A stretch of 64,000 nt of DNA from Semisulcospira habei. Taxonomy: Eukaryota; Mollusca; Gastropoda; Semisulcospiridae. The stretch lies in NCBI GenBank assembly GCA_036245525.1, contig BTPG01000005.1, positions 115,115,880 to 115,179,879 of the forward strand. Reading direction: 5' to 3'. The position numbers and the translations under genes are program-made. Positions 1 through 8,160 of this stretch are shown in pieces (position 1 is the first letter of the stretch; each line of letters begins with the position of its first letter). Under the pieces are notes generated by a model, which was not told where the DNA came from, searched no databases, and was given only the letters and a program-made list of their open reading frames with translations.

Positions 1-2
1 TA

Positions 3-377
3 GTTGAGTATGTTGGACTGAGATCAAAAATGTATTCTATACTGCACCAGAAAGGTAGTCAGTCGAAAGCCAAAGGAATTAAAAAAACAGCAATAAAAAA
101 TAAAGACATACGTCATGAACATTACAAGCAAGTATTAGATGGTGCATTGATGCCTGATTATCCAAACAAGTCATTGAGATCAAATAAACATAATCTTGAA
201 ATGATCCAAACACATAAGAAATCACTTGCAGTTGGGGACACGAAACGTGTTTTTCACACTAAGGAAAAAGCTTATGCACCAGGTCATTACAGGCTCAAGT
301 TATCTGAAGACATTTGTGATGAACTGGTTGATGAATTAATTGATGACTTAGTTACTGAAATGAGTAACGGTGTCTGA
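3..377 (+). CDS. Protein-primed B-family DNA polymerase, C-terminal end (5' partial)
   Basis: The frame is open from base 3 and enters the window in mid-gene; the first in-window ATG at 30 is internal, not the start. The first residues, VEYVGLRSKMYSI, followed by a Lys-rich KAKGIKK block, match the segment that closes Polinton/Maverick PolB proteins: YxGLRxKMYS, then a KGVKK-type motif and a charged tail. The enzyme would copy the element from a protein primer. Only about 124 of more than 1,000 expected residues are visible, so no catalytic motif can be checked. The gene is convergent with the integrase and their 3' ends overlap by 30 nt (348-377). The identification rests on family knowledge of this C-terminal signature and on the neighbouring genes. 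Confidence 0.85.
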   Translation, partial: VEYVGLRSKMYSILHQKGSQSKAKGIKKTAIKNKDIRHEHYKQVLDGALMPDYPNKSLRSNKHNLEMIQTHKKSLAVGDTKRVFHTKEKAYAPGHYRLKLSEDICDELVDELIDDLVTEMSNGV

Positions 378-1313
378 GGGAATAATCTGTAATTCTTCTC
401 TGACAAATGCCCTCTGGGGTGCAGGGTCATACAGATAATATATTGTTGCGTCTGCGCCGGGAATTATTTTTTTTATATTGTGTACGGATGTTGACCAGAT
501 GGGGTCTGTTGCCCTGCGTCTGTCGTCGTTCTCAGCCTCCCCTGGCTGATATAAATATCTCACCTGTTTAGTAAACAAGCTTGTGTCTGGAGGTGGGGTT
601 GGTCCTGTTTTTGGCTCTGTAATTGTTTTCAATTTAATAGCATCAGCAGGTTTTGGGTGTCCTTCATTGTTCATTGCTTTTATCACATGTGGTAATCGCT
701 TAACCCACTCCGTGTTACGGGTGTCATGCATGAGTTCCTTAGAATACTGGTAACTGAAAAGTCTTTCTGATAACTGTTTGTTAAAGTTCTCTACAATTGC
801 CTGTGATCTGTGCACGCCTGGAATACCACGTCTGACCAGTACGCCATGCTTCGCAAATAACTGATTAACAGCACCTTTGAATTCTGATCCATCATCAACC
901 TGCACTAGTCTGGGGTATCTTAAAGGGCCTCGACTATATATTTTTGTTAAAGCAGTAGCAACTGTACTGGCTGTTTTGTCAGATATGGGTTCAGCGTCTT
1001 TGTACCTTGAAGCTATGTCTACGACAGTTAATGCGTACTTGTATCGTTTCTTTCTTATTGTGTCATGCGGAAGAAACAGGAGGTCCATTTGGTGCGTGTC
1101 ATTAGGTGTTGTGTTCTCAAAATGGGGTCTAGATATCTTTCTTGGAGCAGGAAGATATATCTGCCAAATTGCTTGTCTCTGTAACCATTGTTTGACCTGA
1201 TTGAGTGTTATATCTCCGCCCACAGCGGCATGTAATTTTTCAATAGCTGTTGCTCCTTTCCAATAGCCTGATGGAGAGTAATATATTTTTGATAGTTTAT
1301 TTTCGGCTGCCAT
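348..1313 (-). CDS. Retroviral-type (rve) DDE integrase of Polinton
   Basis: This integrase would insert the linear element DNA into host chromosomes. From the ATG at 1313 it has 321 residues. The rve core shows catalytic Asp in HQMDLLF (about residue 77), Asp in VQVDDGSEF (about 140) and Glu in QAIVENFNKQ (about 175), a D,D-35-E-like spacing. The N-terminal LSKIYYSPSGYWKG stretch is the usual start of Polinton integrases. For that reason I prefer the internal ATG at 1313 over the one at 1349, which would lengthen the overlap with the upstream gene. A basic region and possible chromodomain-like tail follow the core, but I cannot assign a chromodomain. It overlaps the upstream membrane-protein gene by 17 nt and the polymerase 3' end by 30 nt. 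No catalytic residue is missing. Confidence 0.95.
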   Translation of the reverse strand: MAAENKLSKIYYSPSGYWKGATAIEKLHAAVGGDITLNQVKQWLQRQAIWQIYLPAPRKISRPHFENTTPNDTHQMDLLFLPHDTIRKKRYKYALTVVDIASRYKDAEPISDKTASTVATALTKIYSRGPLRYPRLVQVDDGSEFKGAVNQLFAKHGVLVRRGIPGVHRSQAIVENFNKQLSERLFSYQYSKELMHDTRNTEWVKRLPHVIKAMNNEGHPKPADAIKLKTITEPKTGPTPPPDTSLFTKQVRYLYQPGEAENDDRRRATDPIWSTSVHNIKKIIPGADATIYYLYDPAPQRAFVREELQIIPSDTVTHFSN

Positions 1314-1731
1314 TTTTTCTAGCAATGAAAACTCCTGTAAAATAAACAAATGTCATTCCCACTAGAACAAAGATTATCTCTCCATTTCTTTGTTGTGTGC
1401 TTGGTTTGTAATAGTCACTTAGTTTTGGTTTCGGGATAGTCATGTCTTCACCTGTGACAAGAAAATATTCCCTGATTGCTTCGTCTGTATTTGAAAACGT
1501 ATGTTGTGCGTGACCTTCAAGCCTGAGTTTTTCATTGATGAAATCAAGTTTCTCAATTCTTTGCTTCTCATAATCCTGTTGGGCTTGAGCAAGTTTCTCA
1601 GATGCTTCATTGTGGCGTTTCAATTCTTCTGCAGATTCTTCTCTACCCATTTTTGAAAAGAGATAATTAGAGCCACTAAATGCCAGAGCATTAACCATAG
1701 CACCTCCAATCATAATAGCTATCGTTGCCAT
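1297..1731 (-). CDS. Polinton membrane protein with two TM segments and a coiled coil
   Basis: The product has 144 residues and no known function. It has an N-terminal hydrophobic, Gly/Ala-rich segment (about residues 3-25), a charged, probably coiled-coil middle rich in Glu, Lys and Gln (about 30-70), and a second hydrophobic segment near the C-terminus (about 117-137, GEIIFVLVGMTFVYFTG), ending in a basic tail. This layout suggests a small virion or assembly membrane protein. Its ATG directly follows an AAATAAAAAT leader, as in the neighbours. It lies between the integrase and another small membrane protein, all on the minus strand, and overlaps the integrase start by 17 nt. The function is unknown, and the membrane topology is inferred from hydrophobicity only. 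Confidence 0.8.
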   Translation of the reverse strand: MATIAIMIGGAMVNALAFSGSNYLFSKMGREESAEELKRHNEASEKLAQAQQDYEKQRIEKLDFINEKLRLEGHAQHTFSNTDEAIREYFLVTGEDMTIPKPKLSDYYKPSTQQRNGEIIFVLVGMTFVYFTGVFIARKNGSRK

Positions 1732-1739
1732 ATTTTTAT

Positions 1740-1970
1740 TTACATAGAAATATTTTCGGGAATAATTCCTTGCTTGACAAGAAAATCTTTTGTCGCAATC
1801 GACGCTGTAACGACTACAATTAGCTTAGCACTGTCTTCGAAATCGAGTCTACTCAAGTCTGCTGATTTCATTTTGAGTAGACTTTTCCCCAGCATAGAAT
1901 AAGCTACTGCTAATCCACTTATCACGGCAGAGTGATACACAAGGTTCATCATGTTCTTTGAGTCATTCAT
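1740..1970 (-). CDS. Small Polinton protein with two hydrophobic helices
   Basis: A 76-residue protein with two hydrophobic stretches (about residues 8-28 and 46-63) separated by a short polar loop with LKMKSADLSRLDFED. Similar short proteins with an LKMKxADLSxLDxED loop occur in Polintons of aquatic invertebrates, as far as I recall. No function is known. The ATG follows CTTAAAAA, the A-rich start context shared by the element. It is separated by only 8 nt from the next membrane-protein gene downstream, so the two may be made together. It could be a virion membrane component or a small pore-like protein, but neither can be shown from sequence. Confidence 0.75.
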   Translation of the reverse strand: MNDSKNMMNLVYHSAVISGLAVAYSMLGKSLLKMKSADLSRLDFEDSAKLIVVVTASIATKDFLVKQGIIPENISM

Positions 1971-2007
1971 TTTTTAAGGCAAGAAAAATTAAAATAATAT
2001 TTTTTAT

Positions 2008-2466
2008 TTACTGCATATAAAATGGGTCAACGGCTTTGGATGTTACTGGTAATGTGGCGACTTCTGGTTTTGTTTTTGGAGTGTCTGATTTTTTGGTCAC
2101 TGTACGAGTCTGTGGTTTGTATTTTTTGTATAATTGATAACCTACGTAACCAAATCCGACAACAAATCCGGCAACTATATATTTTGTTGTTTCAGGGTCA
2201 GACTTAGTTGTTTGTCTCTCACTTTGATGAAGGTGTCCTGTCGGTGTCAGTCCTGACGGTAGTGACAGTCCTGACGATCCTGACGCCTGGTCAGTCACAT
2301 GAGTCTTTTCTGTTTGTGCCTTAAGCTGTAATTGTTTTTGCCTATTATATTCAGCTAATCTTTTTCCAGCCTCAACCCTGCCTGGACTTTTAGTCTTCGT
2401 CACAGTTTGAACCTGTGTCAAAACTGGACTGGGGTTCGGTTGTGGAGTCGTCTGGGTTTCGTCCAT
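2008..2466 (-). CDS. Polinton single-pass membrane protein with basic motif
   Basis: This 152-residue protein has a Pro/Thr/Gln-rich N-terminus and then a basic helix with GRVEAGKRLAEYNRQKQ (about residues 29-45). A low-complexity Ser/Gly/Thr linker follows, then one hydrophobic segment (about 96-112, IVAGFVVGFGYVGYQLY) bounded by KKYK, and a Lys/Thr-rich tail. The xxAGKRLAEYNR motif is recurrent in Polinton proteins I know, but it has no assigned role; the positive charge would suit DNA or lipid contact. Its start lies inside the upstream gene (77-nt overlap), so unlike its neighbours it lacks its own A-rich leader and may depend on reinitiation or an internal start. The function is unknown. 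Confidence 0.75.
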   Translation of the reverse strand: MDETQTTPQPNPSPVLTQVQTVTKTKSPGRVEAGKRLAEYNRQKQLQLKAQTEKTHVTDQASGSSGLSLPSGLTPTGHLHQSERQTTKSDPETTKYIVAGFVVGFGYVGYQLYKKYKPQTRTVTKKSDTPKTKPEVATLPVTSKAVDPFYMQ

Positions 2467-2923
2467 TTTCTTCTGCAGTAAAATTTATTTTTGAGAAATC
2501 AATATGACTCCCAGTAACAAGAAGGGTTACGACAGGTGCAAGGTAATTTCCGAACTTGTAAAACATGACACATGCTAATTTGCCAATTGAACTTGAAACA
2601 ATAGGATTGCTTTCAAGGTCGTGTGAAAGACTGTCACTATCCACAGGTAGAAAGTGACTCACTGCTTTTGTGTATAGACATACAAGAGATCGACTCAAAT
2701 CACGAGTCATTAGTGAAGCAATGTGGTTTTCATATTTTGAATGAAGCTTGATTAGCTCATCAGAGGTAAGAGATTCAATATCCTCTGTTGTGTATTGTCT
2801 ACCCAGATAAGCCTTTGATTTGCCTGAGACAATTACAGACAAAAGACGCTGTTTCTTAGAGTCTAAGTCTTTGTTCTCTACAGCATTGATATCATTCAAT
2901 AGAAGGATTTCATCAGGGTTCAT
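2390..2923 (-). CDS. Conserved Polinton protein of unknown function, acidic tail
   Basis: A 177-residue protein. The N-terminal 60 residues are polar and helix-rich. The middle (about 50-145) contains DIESLTSDELIKLHSKYEN, TRDLSRSLVCLYTKAVSHFLP and GNYLAPVVTLLVTGSHIDF, a pattern I recognise as a family recurring beside the packaging ATPase in invertebrate Polintons. The last 30 residues are strongly acidic and polar. There is no signal peptide and no clear membrane span, though the GNYLAPVVTLLVTG stretch is hydrophobic. It lies between the ATPase (28 nt upstream) and a membrane protein it overlaps, within the capsid-gene block, which suggests a virion or packaging role. The biochemical role is unknown. 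Confidence 0.78.
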   Translation of the reverse strand: MNPDEILLLNDINAVENKDLDSKKQRLLSVIVSGKSKAYLGRQYTTEDIESLTSDELIKLHSKYENHIASLMTRDLSRSLVCLYTKAVSHFLPVDSDSLSHDLESNPIVSSSIGKLACVMFYKFGNYLAPVVTLLVTGSHIDFSKINFTAEENGRNPDDSTTEPQSSFDTGSNCDED

Positions 2924-2950
2924 TTATATTGTTATTTTAAAAAACAAAAA

Positions 2951-3562
2951 TTAATTTACTAACCCATACCCTGTGGGCTGATCTGTCTTTAAAATGAGCT
3001 TTAGATGCTTAGTTGATTTCAGTTTATTTTTTACATCATCACGTTCATGCTTATTTGGTATGACATCATTCTCTCTGAGACAGTCTTCAAAGCTGTCACG
3101 GTCCTTACAGTAAAACAAACAAATAAACTTTAACTGTTCTCGAAAATCTTTCAGTACAGCATTATATTTCTGAGTGAGAATCCATACACTTACATTTGCG
3201 TGTCTGCCACTGAAAGCAAGTTCTGCTAGAGTGTTTCTCTTCTTGACAATGTCTTTCTCTGCTGAGCAGTCATCAACAATAAACAATGTTGGCTGTCCTT
3301 CAAATTGCTTGTAAAAATATTGTAGGTAGTCATTCAGTTTTTTCTCAGGGTCGACTAAGTATATGTTGCTGTCAGTCCAAATGAATAAACGGTTGTGATA
3401 AGCTTTGTTGTGTTTAATAGTAGGACAAAATATTACAATGTTTTCAAAATGGTGGATGTATCTTGTTTGTAAGAGGTTAAGTACAAATTCAGTTTTACCA
3501 CACCCTGTGGCACCACAAAACAATCCACAGTGTGGGTCAAGGGTCATTAAGCTCCGGTTCAT
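2951..3562 (-). CDS. A32/FtsK-HerA-type genome-packaging ATPase
   Basis: This ATPase would drive DNA into the preformed capsid. From the ATG at 3562 it has 203 residues. It shows a Walker A P-loop GATGCGKT (residues 17-24), a hydrophobic strand ending in Walker B LFIVDD (93-98) and a downstream WILTQKYN strand carrying the polar sensor Gln typical of A32-like ATPases. The length of about 200 residues fits the minimal Polinton, virophage and adintovirus packaging ATPases. An ATG 36 nt upstream (3598) would overlap the capsid gene; I chose 3562 because it directly follows TATTAAA and leaves a normal 19-nt gap. It is downstream of the major capsid gene, the usual morphogenesis-block order. Confidence 0.94.
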   Translation of the reverse strand: MNRSLMTLDPHCGLFCGATGCGKTEFVLNLLQTRYIHHFENIVIFCPTIKHNKAYHNRLFIWTDSNIYLVDPEKKLNDYLQYFYKQFEGQPTLFIVDDCSAEKDIVKKRNTLAELAFSGRHANVSVWILTQKYNAVLKDFREQLKFICLFYCKDRDSFEDCLRENDVIPNKHERDDVKNKLKSTKHLKLILKTDQPTGYGLVN

Positions 3563-3581
3563 TTTAATACACAATATAATT

Positions 3582-4868
3582 TTAATATATGTGTCCACTT
3601 AGTCTACTGTCTTGTATATTGAGTTGTGCGTCATAAATTAGATACAAATATATGTTTATGGCTGCAGCAGTTTCAACCTTCTTTTGTATCTGAATTGTAA
3701 TCCCATCACTACCATTCTCGACAGTTCGTCCTGACCCATGAAGATAATCATCATCTGTACTGCGAAGGTCTAGCCACAGTGCATACTTGTTTGTAAGGTA
3801 TTGTCCGATCCTAACATCATACAGATGTAGATCTTTGCACGCAATGTTTGCAGGTTTATCTCTAATCCTTCCTCCTGCAAAATACTTTGTGGTTTCGTCA
3901 TAGTGCTGATAAGGTAACATTCCTGAAGCGTACACTTGATTAGGGCGGCCTTCAATTGTACAGGACAAATGTGTAATCTTAGGATTGTAGAATTTTTCTG
4001 AATCTCTTTTGTATGGACTCACCGGTTCAACAAACAACATAAGAATACCTTTCAGTGACCTGGCAGGCGTGTTCAAGTTTATGTTCCACATTGGGTCGCT
4101 TTTGTCTTTGGGTATTAAACTATGCCTAATCACACGGTCATAATAAATTGGAAGTCTTGACTGGTACTGATTTTGTATGAGTCTGGCTAGTTCAATATGT
4201 GTGACAATTTCATATTCCAAGGAAATGTTAGAGATCTTATATGTTGCATCTGTGGCAGATGATTTTATAACTTTGGAGTAGTCATTGAAAGTTAGTTCAA
4301 AGCTCAGACGGTCATTCAGTGCCCCTTGATAATAAGGCAAATGAGCTGTTAGGATTTCAAACTCAAGTGGAATGTAGAATCTGGTTCCATATGTTTCTGC
4401 TATAATAACTTCCTTTGGTACCCCAGTAGTTGTTTTGTCTCCGGCATTGATTCGAAGTTTACCAACGTTATCAGACTGTATGCCTTGGTAAACACGGTCT
4501 TCTCGTTCTTCTCTTGTGAGCCAAAGATCCTTGTAACAGTAGAACACATCTGAGTCATCAAGACTAAACACTTCCTGTCCTTCAAGTTTTACTTTAATAG
4601 TTCTAACAATTGCTCTGCCAAGATTGTCAACCAGTGTTCTGTTCACATCTGCGTCTGATGATAGTTCAATATTAAATGCTAGGCGTGCAGTGCCAGGAAC
4701 AATAACGTCACTGGGACCTAGGTTTGGAAACTTGACTGTAAGTGTTTGATTCTGGTCTATTGTACTTGGATTGTTCGTGATGACGATTGATTGTCTTATG
4801 CCCTTAACACCCAGGGGCTCACGTAGTTTTCTGTATGGGTCTAACTTTGATCCGTAAGACTGTGTCAT
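3582..4868 (-). CDS. Major capsid protein, double jelly-roll (hexon-like)
   Basis: The product has 428 residues from the ATG at 4868. An in-frame ATG at 4883 is also possible, but the one at 4868 directly follows ATAATAAAA. It matches the Polinton PY/hexon family that I know. Key blocks are the N-terminal strand with NNPSTIDQNQTLTVKFPNLG, the NLGRAIVRTIKVKLEGQEV strand, SDVFYCYKDLW, LPYYQGALNDRLSFELTFND, a middle linker YDRVIRHSLIP, FYNPKITHLSCTIEGRPNQ in the second barrel, KYALWLDLRS, and a C-terminal strand ending LIYDAQLN. Two similar-sized beta-rich halves fit the double jelly-roll fold. This protein would form the pseudo-hexameric capsomers. It is immediately upstream of the packaging ATPase and diverges from the membrane-protein gene at 4909. 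Confidence 0.94.
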   Translation of the reverse strand: MTQSYGSKLDPYRKLREPLGVKGIRQSIVITNNPSTIDQNQTLTVKFPNLGPSDVIVPGTARLAFNIELSSDADVNRTLVDNLGRAIVRTIKVKLEGQEVFSLDDSDVFYCYKDLWLTREEREDRVYQGIQSDNVGKLRINAGDKTTTGVPKEVIIAETYGTRFYIPLEFEILTAHLPYYQGALNDRLSFELTFNDYSKVIKSSATDATYKISNISLEYEIVTHIELARLIQNQYQSRLPIYYDRVIRHSLIPKDKSDPMWNINLNTPARSLKGILMLFVEPVSPYKRDSEKFYNPKITHLSCTIEGRPNQVYASGMLPYQHYDETTKYFAGGRIRDKPANIACKDLHLYDVRIGQYLTNKYALWLDLRSTDDDYLHGSGRTVENGSDGITIQIQKKVETAAAINIYLYLIYDAQLNIQDSRLSGHIY

Positions 4869-4908
4869 TTTTATTATGCACAATAAAAAATAATAAATTA
4901 ATAAAACA
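4869..4908. promoter_or_regulatory. Divergent 40-bp intergenic region between capsid and membrane-protein genes
   Basis: Only 40 bp separate the divergent start codons at 4868 (minus) and 4909 (plus), and the stretch is almost pure A/T. Each ATG is immediately preceded, on its own strand, by an A-rich run (ATAATAAAA and ATTAATAAAACA). Any core promoters for both genes must overlap here. I infer a compact promoter/leader arrangement; no experimental motif is known for this element. Confidence 0.45.
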
Positions 4909-6168
4909 ATGGCAGCGGGAGGATTTAATCATGAAGATTTTGAAATGGATGACACGTATGATTTTGGTAATACAACAGATATGACAGATATGACAGATAT
5001 GACTGGTACAAGAAATATTTACAGTTTACGTCATGAACTTTTAGAAACCAAAGTGAACTCATTTTATGATCATGTTGGTGGCCGCCCAGACAACGTAGAC
5101 CCTAATCAGTTTGAACTTGATGGCAAGGGTCATTTATATTTAAATACTGTTGACAAAGGAAAAGTACTATTGACTAACAAAAAAGACCCTAGTAGGTTTA
5201 GGGCTTTAAGTACAATAAAAAATGAAGGTGGTGTTGGTGCCTTGCGTCAACTTGGAATTGGTGGGTCTCCTGTCACGCCAAGACTGGCTAGTGCGCTTCA
5301 TGACACACAAACAAAGTTGCCAACAGGGCAAGAGATTGAAATGGCACCAGTAACAAGCCTACCAGAAATAGCAAACACAGTGATACAAGAAACTTCATTT
5401 ACTGAAGGGCAATTAAATGACGCTATGAAAACAATAGACGACCCACCTTTGTCAATGAGGGAGATTATGGGATTGGATAAATCACTGCAGACAATAAGAG
5501 GTGAGATGGTTAATAATCTTGCCAAACTGGGAGAGCTTGATAAACACATAGAACGTGAAAAAGAGAAACTGGCTACCGCAGACAATGGAAATCTTGACAC
5601 AGAAATAAAAGAAAGAATACAGCACAGATTAAATGATTTGCAGATAGAAAGATCTGGACGGTTAGAAACAATTAGTATTGGAAGACAAAAACTTAAAACC
5701 CAAGTTAACAGAATTAGAGAAACTATTCAGAAAATACTTCACGAAGACACTACTCTGGCTGAGAGACTAAAAACACTTTTCAGAGAACAGGGTATTACAA
5801 TTGCTAGTTTAATTACTGCTCTGGGATTTATTATCAGTACTTTTGTGTTGGCTGTCTCCGGTGCTGGTGGACCCGGTGGTTCAACACCGCCAGCCCCGGC
5901 ACCACCAACCCCGGGTCCCCCACCACCAACTGACCCAAAAGATTTACAGTCATGGGTAAAAAAACAACTGTCTCACATATCAGACTTGCTAAAAAAATTG
6001 GCTCTGAAAGCAGTGGACGCGTTGCCTGGCATTATAGGCTCTGTTGTCAGCTGGTTGATTAGTACAGCGGCAAAGGTAGTTGGGTTTATGGCAGAGCATG
6101 TGTGGGTCTTTTTGGTTACAGTAGGAGGGTTGATGGTGGGTTATTTAATGAAACAGATAAAGAAGTAA
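4909..6168 (+). CDS. Large Polinton membrane protein, coiled coil plus two TM regions
   Basis: A 419-residue protein of a family common in invertebrate Polintons, role unknown. From N to C it has an acidic start with four MTD-type repeats (DMTDMTDMT, about residues 24-33), a globular part (about 35-110), and a long charged coiled coil (about 187-283). A hydrophobic helix follows (about 295-320, ASLITALGFIISTFVLAV), then a Gly/Pro-rich hinge (about 320-344), and a second helix-rich hydrophobic part (about 366-415) containing ALPGIIGSVVSWLISTAAKVV and a terminal membrane span. The hairpin-plus-coil layout resembles virion membrane or membrane-lysis proteins, but this is inference. Its 3' end overlaps the convergent gene at 6145 by 24 nt. 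The ATG follows AATAAAACA. Confidence 0.85.
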   Translation: MAAGGFNHEDFEMDDTYDFGNTTDMTDMTDMTGTRNIYSLRHELLETKVNSFYDHVGGRPDNVDPNQFELDGKGHLYLNTVDKGKVLLTNKKDPSRFRALSTIKNEGGVGALRQLGIGGSPVTPRLASALHDTQTKLPTGQEIEMAPVTSLPEIANTVIQETSFTEGQLNDAMKTIDDPPLSMREIMGLDKSLQTIRGEMVNNLAKLGELDKHIEREKEKLATADNGNLDTEIKERIQHRLNDLQIERSGRLETISIGRQKLKTQVNRIRETIQKILHEDTTLAERLKTLFREQGITIASLITALGFIISTFVLAVSGAGGPGGSTPPAPAPPTPGPPPPTDPKDLQSWVKKQLSHISDLLKKLALKAVDALPGIIGSVVSWLISTAAKVVGFMAEHVWVFLVTVGGLMVGYLMKQIKK

Positions 6169-7404
6169 TACTCCTAATCCAGTGAGGCCTATTACCAATG
6201 CAGTTCTTTCCGACTCATGTGTGTCAGGGGTTGGTGTTGACTGTACTGGTTGTATGAGTGTCGGTGTTGGGGTTGGGGCCGGGGCCAGGGGTGTTACCGT
6301 CTGTAATGATTTTAATGACTGAACATGTGTGGTTGTTGCTCCTAAGTTTACAGATTGATTGAGACCGAGTTTTTGACCAACACCTGCAACAACTATTTCA
6401 TTATTATAATTTGTTATTGTACCCATTTGGAGTTGAAGGTCTGATGGCAACATGTATAACCCGATTCCAACTACAAAGTCAACTTTTGATCTGGCATATC
6501 TGAGTACGTCTTGATAGCGCTGTATGCTTGATGGGAGATCTACTGTTGAATTTACTGAATCTTCAAGATTTGCAAGAAACTGTTTTTGTGCTTCAAACTT
6601 TCCACTTCCATTCAAAATGTTTGATTTTGTTAGTGATTGTGCACCTAGTATACACCAGACATATGTTCTGATAGACTCATTGACGCGCTCGACTCCTGCT
6701 TGAGTAAACCCGTCAGATTTATCTAAAATAAATGTGGTCCATGCGTTTGACTGCTTCTGCTCTATTGATCCTATCCAGACTTGTGATTTTGATGAGAATG
6801 AAGTGTAACCAGGGTAGTAATCTTGAGGGTATTGTCTGTGACTCATAGCATAATACAATGTACCCATGCCTTTGTGATCATCAAGTTTTTGTGTGAAGTC
6901 ATACCGGGGACTGATGTTAAATTCATTACAGATGCGTTCAAACGCTTTCATATCCATGGGGTTGTTAAACCTGTTGAAACTGGATTCAGTGGGCAGTGGT
7001 GTATGAAGTTCTGACAGTATACGTCTAAGCTGGTAATAAACATGGAAACGATACACAGATCTAATCAGTTTGTTTGAGTGATTCAAGTGGTCTGTAAATG
7101 AAACACCACAGCCTGTAGTTGAACATAGTATTGCAAAGTTGAGTTGGTTTTGAAACATCTGTAGTGGGCTTGAAGACCACTTTCTTGCAGTTGAGTCATC
7201 TGTTATTGGAGGGTTTAGGTAATGGTCAAACGGATTTGGTACTTTCACTTGGAATAGGTCTTGTACGCTTGCGTCCGACACAGCTATGTCGAGTTGATTT
7301 AGTTGAATTATTTTCTGTTCATAAGTAGGTGCAACATTATATTTGGCATCCATATTAAATTGAAATGCGTTTGTTGTGGTAATGGTTGGCGATTTAAATT
7401 CCAT
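6145..7404 (-). CDS. Conserved Polinton protein with C-terminal membrane anchor
   Basis: A 419-residue member of a family I recognise in Polintons of corals and molluscs, with no assigned function. Recognisable blocks are LNFAILCSTTGCGVSFTDHL (about residues 88-107), VYRFHVYYQLRRIL, NAWTTFILDKSDGFTQAGVE, ESIRTYVWCILGAQSLTKS and KVDFVVGIGLYMLPSDLQLQ. A Pro/Thr-rich linker (about 372-395) leads to a C-terminal hydrophobic anchor (about 401-419, LVIGLTGLGVLLLYLF). Such a tail-anchored, otherwise soluble protein could sit on the virion surface or on an internal membrane. It is convergent with the coiled-coil membrane protein (24-nt overlap) and diverges from the penton candidate across only 24 bp. 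Confidence 0.85.
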   Translation of the reverse strand: MEFKSPTITTTNAFQFNMDAKYNVAPTYEQKIIQLNQLDIAVSDASVQDLFQVKVPNPFDHYLNPPITDDSTARKWSSSPLQMFQNQLNFAILCSTTGCGVSFTDHLNHSNKLIRSVYRFHVYYQLRRILSELHTPLPTESSFNRFNNPMDMKAFERICNEFNISPRYDFTQKLDDHKGMGTLYYAMSHRQYPQDYYPGYTSFSSKSQVWIGSIEQKQSNAWTTFILDKSDGFTQAGVERVNESIRTYVWCILGAQSLTKSNILNGSGKFEAQKQFLANLEDSVNSTVDLPSSIQRYQDVLRYARSKVDFVVGIGLYMLPSDLQLQMGTITNYNNEIVVAGVGQKLGLNQSVNLGATTTHVQSLKSLQTVTPLAPAPTPTPTLIQPVQSTPTPDTHESERTALVIGLTGLGVLLLYLFH

Positions 7405-7428
7405 CCTTTTTTATATGAGATAATAAAA
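7405..7428. promoter_or_regulatory. 24-bp divergent start region
   Basis: The start codons at 7404 (minus) and 7429 (plus) are separated by only 24 bp of A/T-rich DNA (TATATGAGATAATAAAA on the plus side). With so little room, leaders must be very short or transcription must begin inside the opposite gene. This is an inference about promoter compactness; no mapped signal exists. Confidence 0.4.
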
Positions 7429-8139
7429 ATGTTTATTACCTTAACAAATCTTGACACAAGCAAACCAGTGTGGTTAACTAATGGGATTGATAATCGAGAT
7501 GGTAGCAAGGCTGCAGCTATCCATGAATTGTTCTACACAGTAAAATGGTTTAATGTTGAGGATGATATATATAATAAAGTAAATTTAGATGGTAAGACTG
7601 AAGCTTTACCACCCGGGTATTATGACTTTTGTACTATAGCTGAATGGTTTCAAAGTAAATTTAAAATTAAAGCAACTTTAAATCCAGCTAACCTACTTGT
7701 TACATTAGAATTTCCGACACAAAATTGGTTAAGGATCTCAGATAAATTTGCATATTTACTTGGATTTTATATTGATGAAGATTGGTATAGATCAGATGAT
7801 ATTGATGAATTTGAGTTTGGTATTATAACAATGAAGACCAAAAAACTTAAAATAACTGGAAAACGTCCTGTCAATTTGTCAGTACACACAGTGCTAAATG
7901 TTTATTTGAAAGAACTAAACACATCTGAGAATGTTCACAATGGAAAGCCTTCAACTTTGTTGAGATGCTTACCTACTGGAACTGCACCGTATTGTGAAAG
8001 TGTAGTTGTTAGATTTCCTAATTTGCAGTTTAAGAAATTAGGTTCTAGTTTCTTTGAGTCACTGAGTATATCTGTAACTAATCAGGATGACAAACCAGTT
8101 CTTATGCATGATTTTAGTGTTGTGTTGGAAATTAACTAA
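7429..8139 (+). CDS. Candidate minor capsid protein (penton, single jelly-roll)
   Basis: From the ATG at 7429 the product has 236 residues. Upstream in-frame ATGs (from 7303) would run through the divergent gene, and 7429 directly follows GATAATAAAA, so I chose it. The protein is beta-rich and close to the length of Polinton and virophage minor capsid proteins. Features are LPPGYYDFCTIAEWFQSKF in the first half, then ISDKFAYLLGF, a GKRPVNLS turn, LLRCLPTGTAPYCESVVVRFP and a C-terminal SLSISVTNQDDKPV strand pair. The order of a positioning LxxGxYxF start, a YLLGF middle and a final VTNQD strand is what I expect for the penton of this group. It should occupy the capsid vertices. The assignment is by size, predicted fold and neighbourhood, so it needs a structure check. 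Confidence 0.65.
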   Translation: MFITLTNLDTSKPVWLTNGIDNRDGSKAAAIHELFYTVKWFNVEDDIYNKVNLDGKTEALPPGYYDFCTIAEWFQSKFKIKATLNPANLLVTLEFPTQNWLRISDKFAYLLGFYIDEDWYRSDDIDEFEFGIITMKTKKLKITGKRPVNLSVHTVLNVYLKELNTSENVHNGKPSTLLRCLPTGTAPYCESVVVRFPNLQFKKLGSSFFESLSISVTNQDDKPVLMHDFSVVLEIN

Positions 8140-8160
8140 TTTTATTTTTGTTTATAAAAA

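Noticed and set aside
877..1200. 107-residue plus-strand frame
   Set aside because: Lies wholly inside the integrase gene on the other strand and has no domain; a shadow frame.
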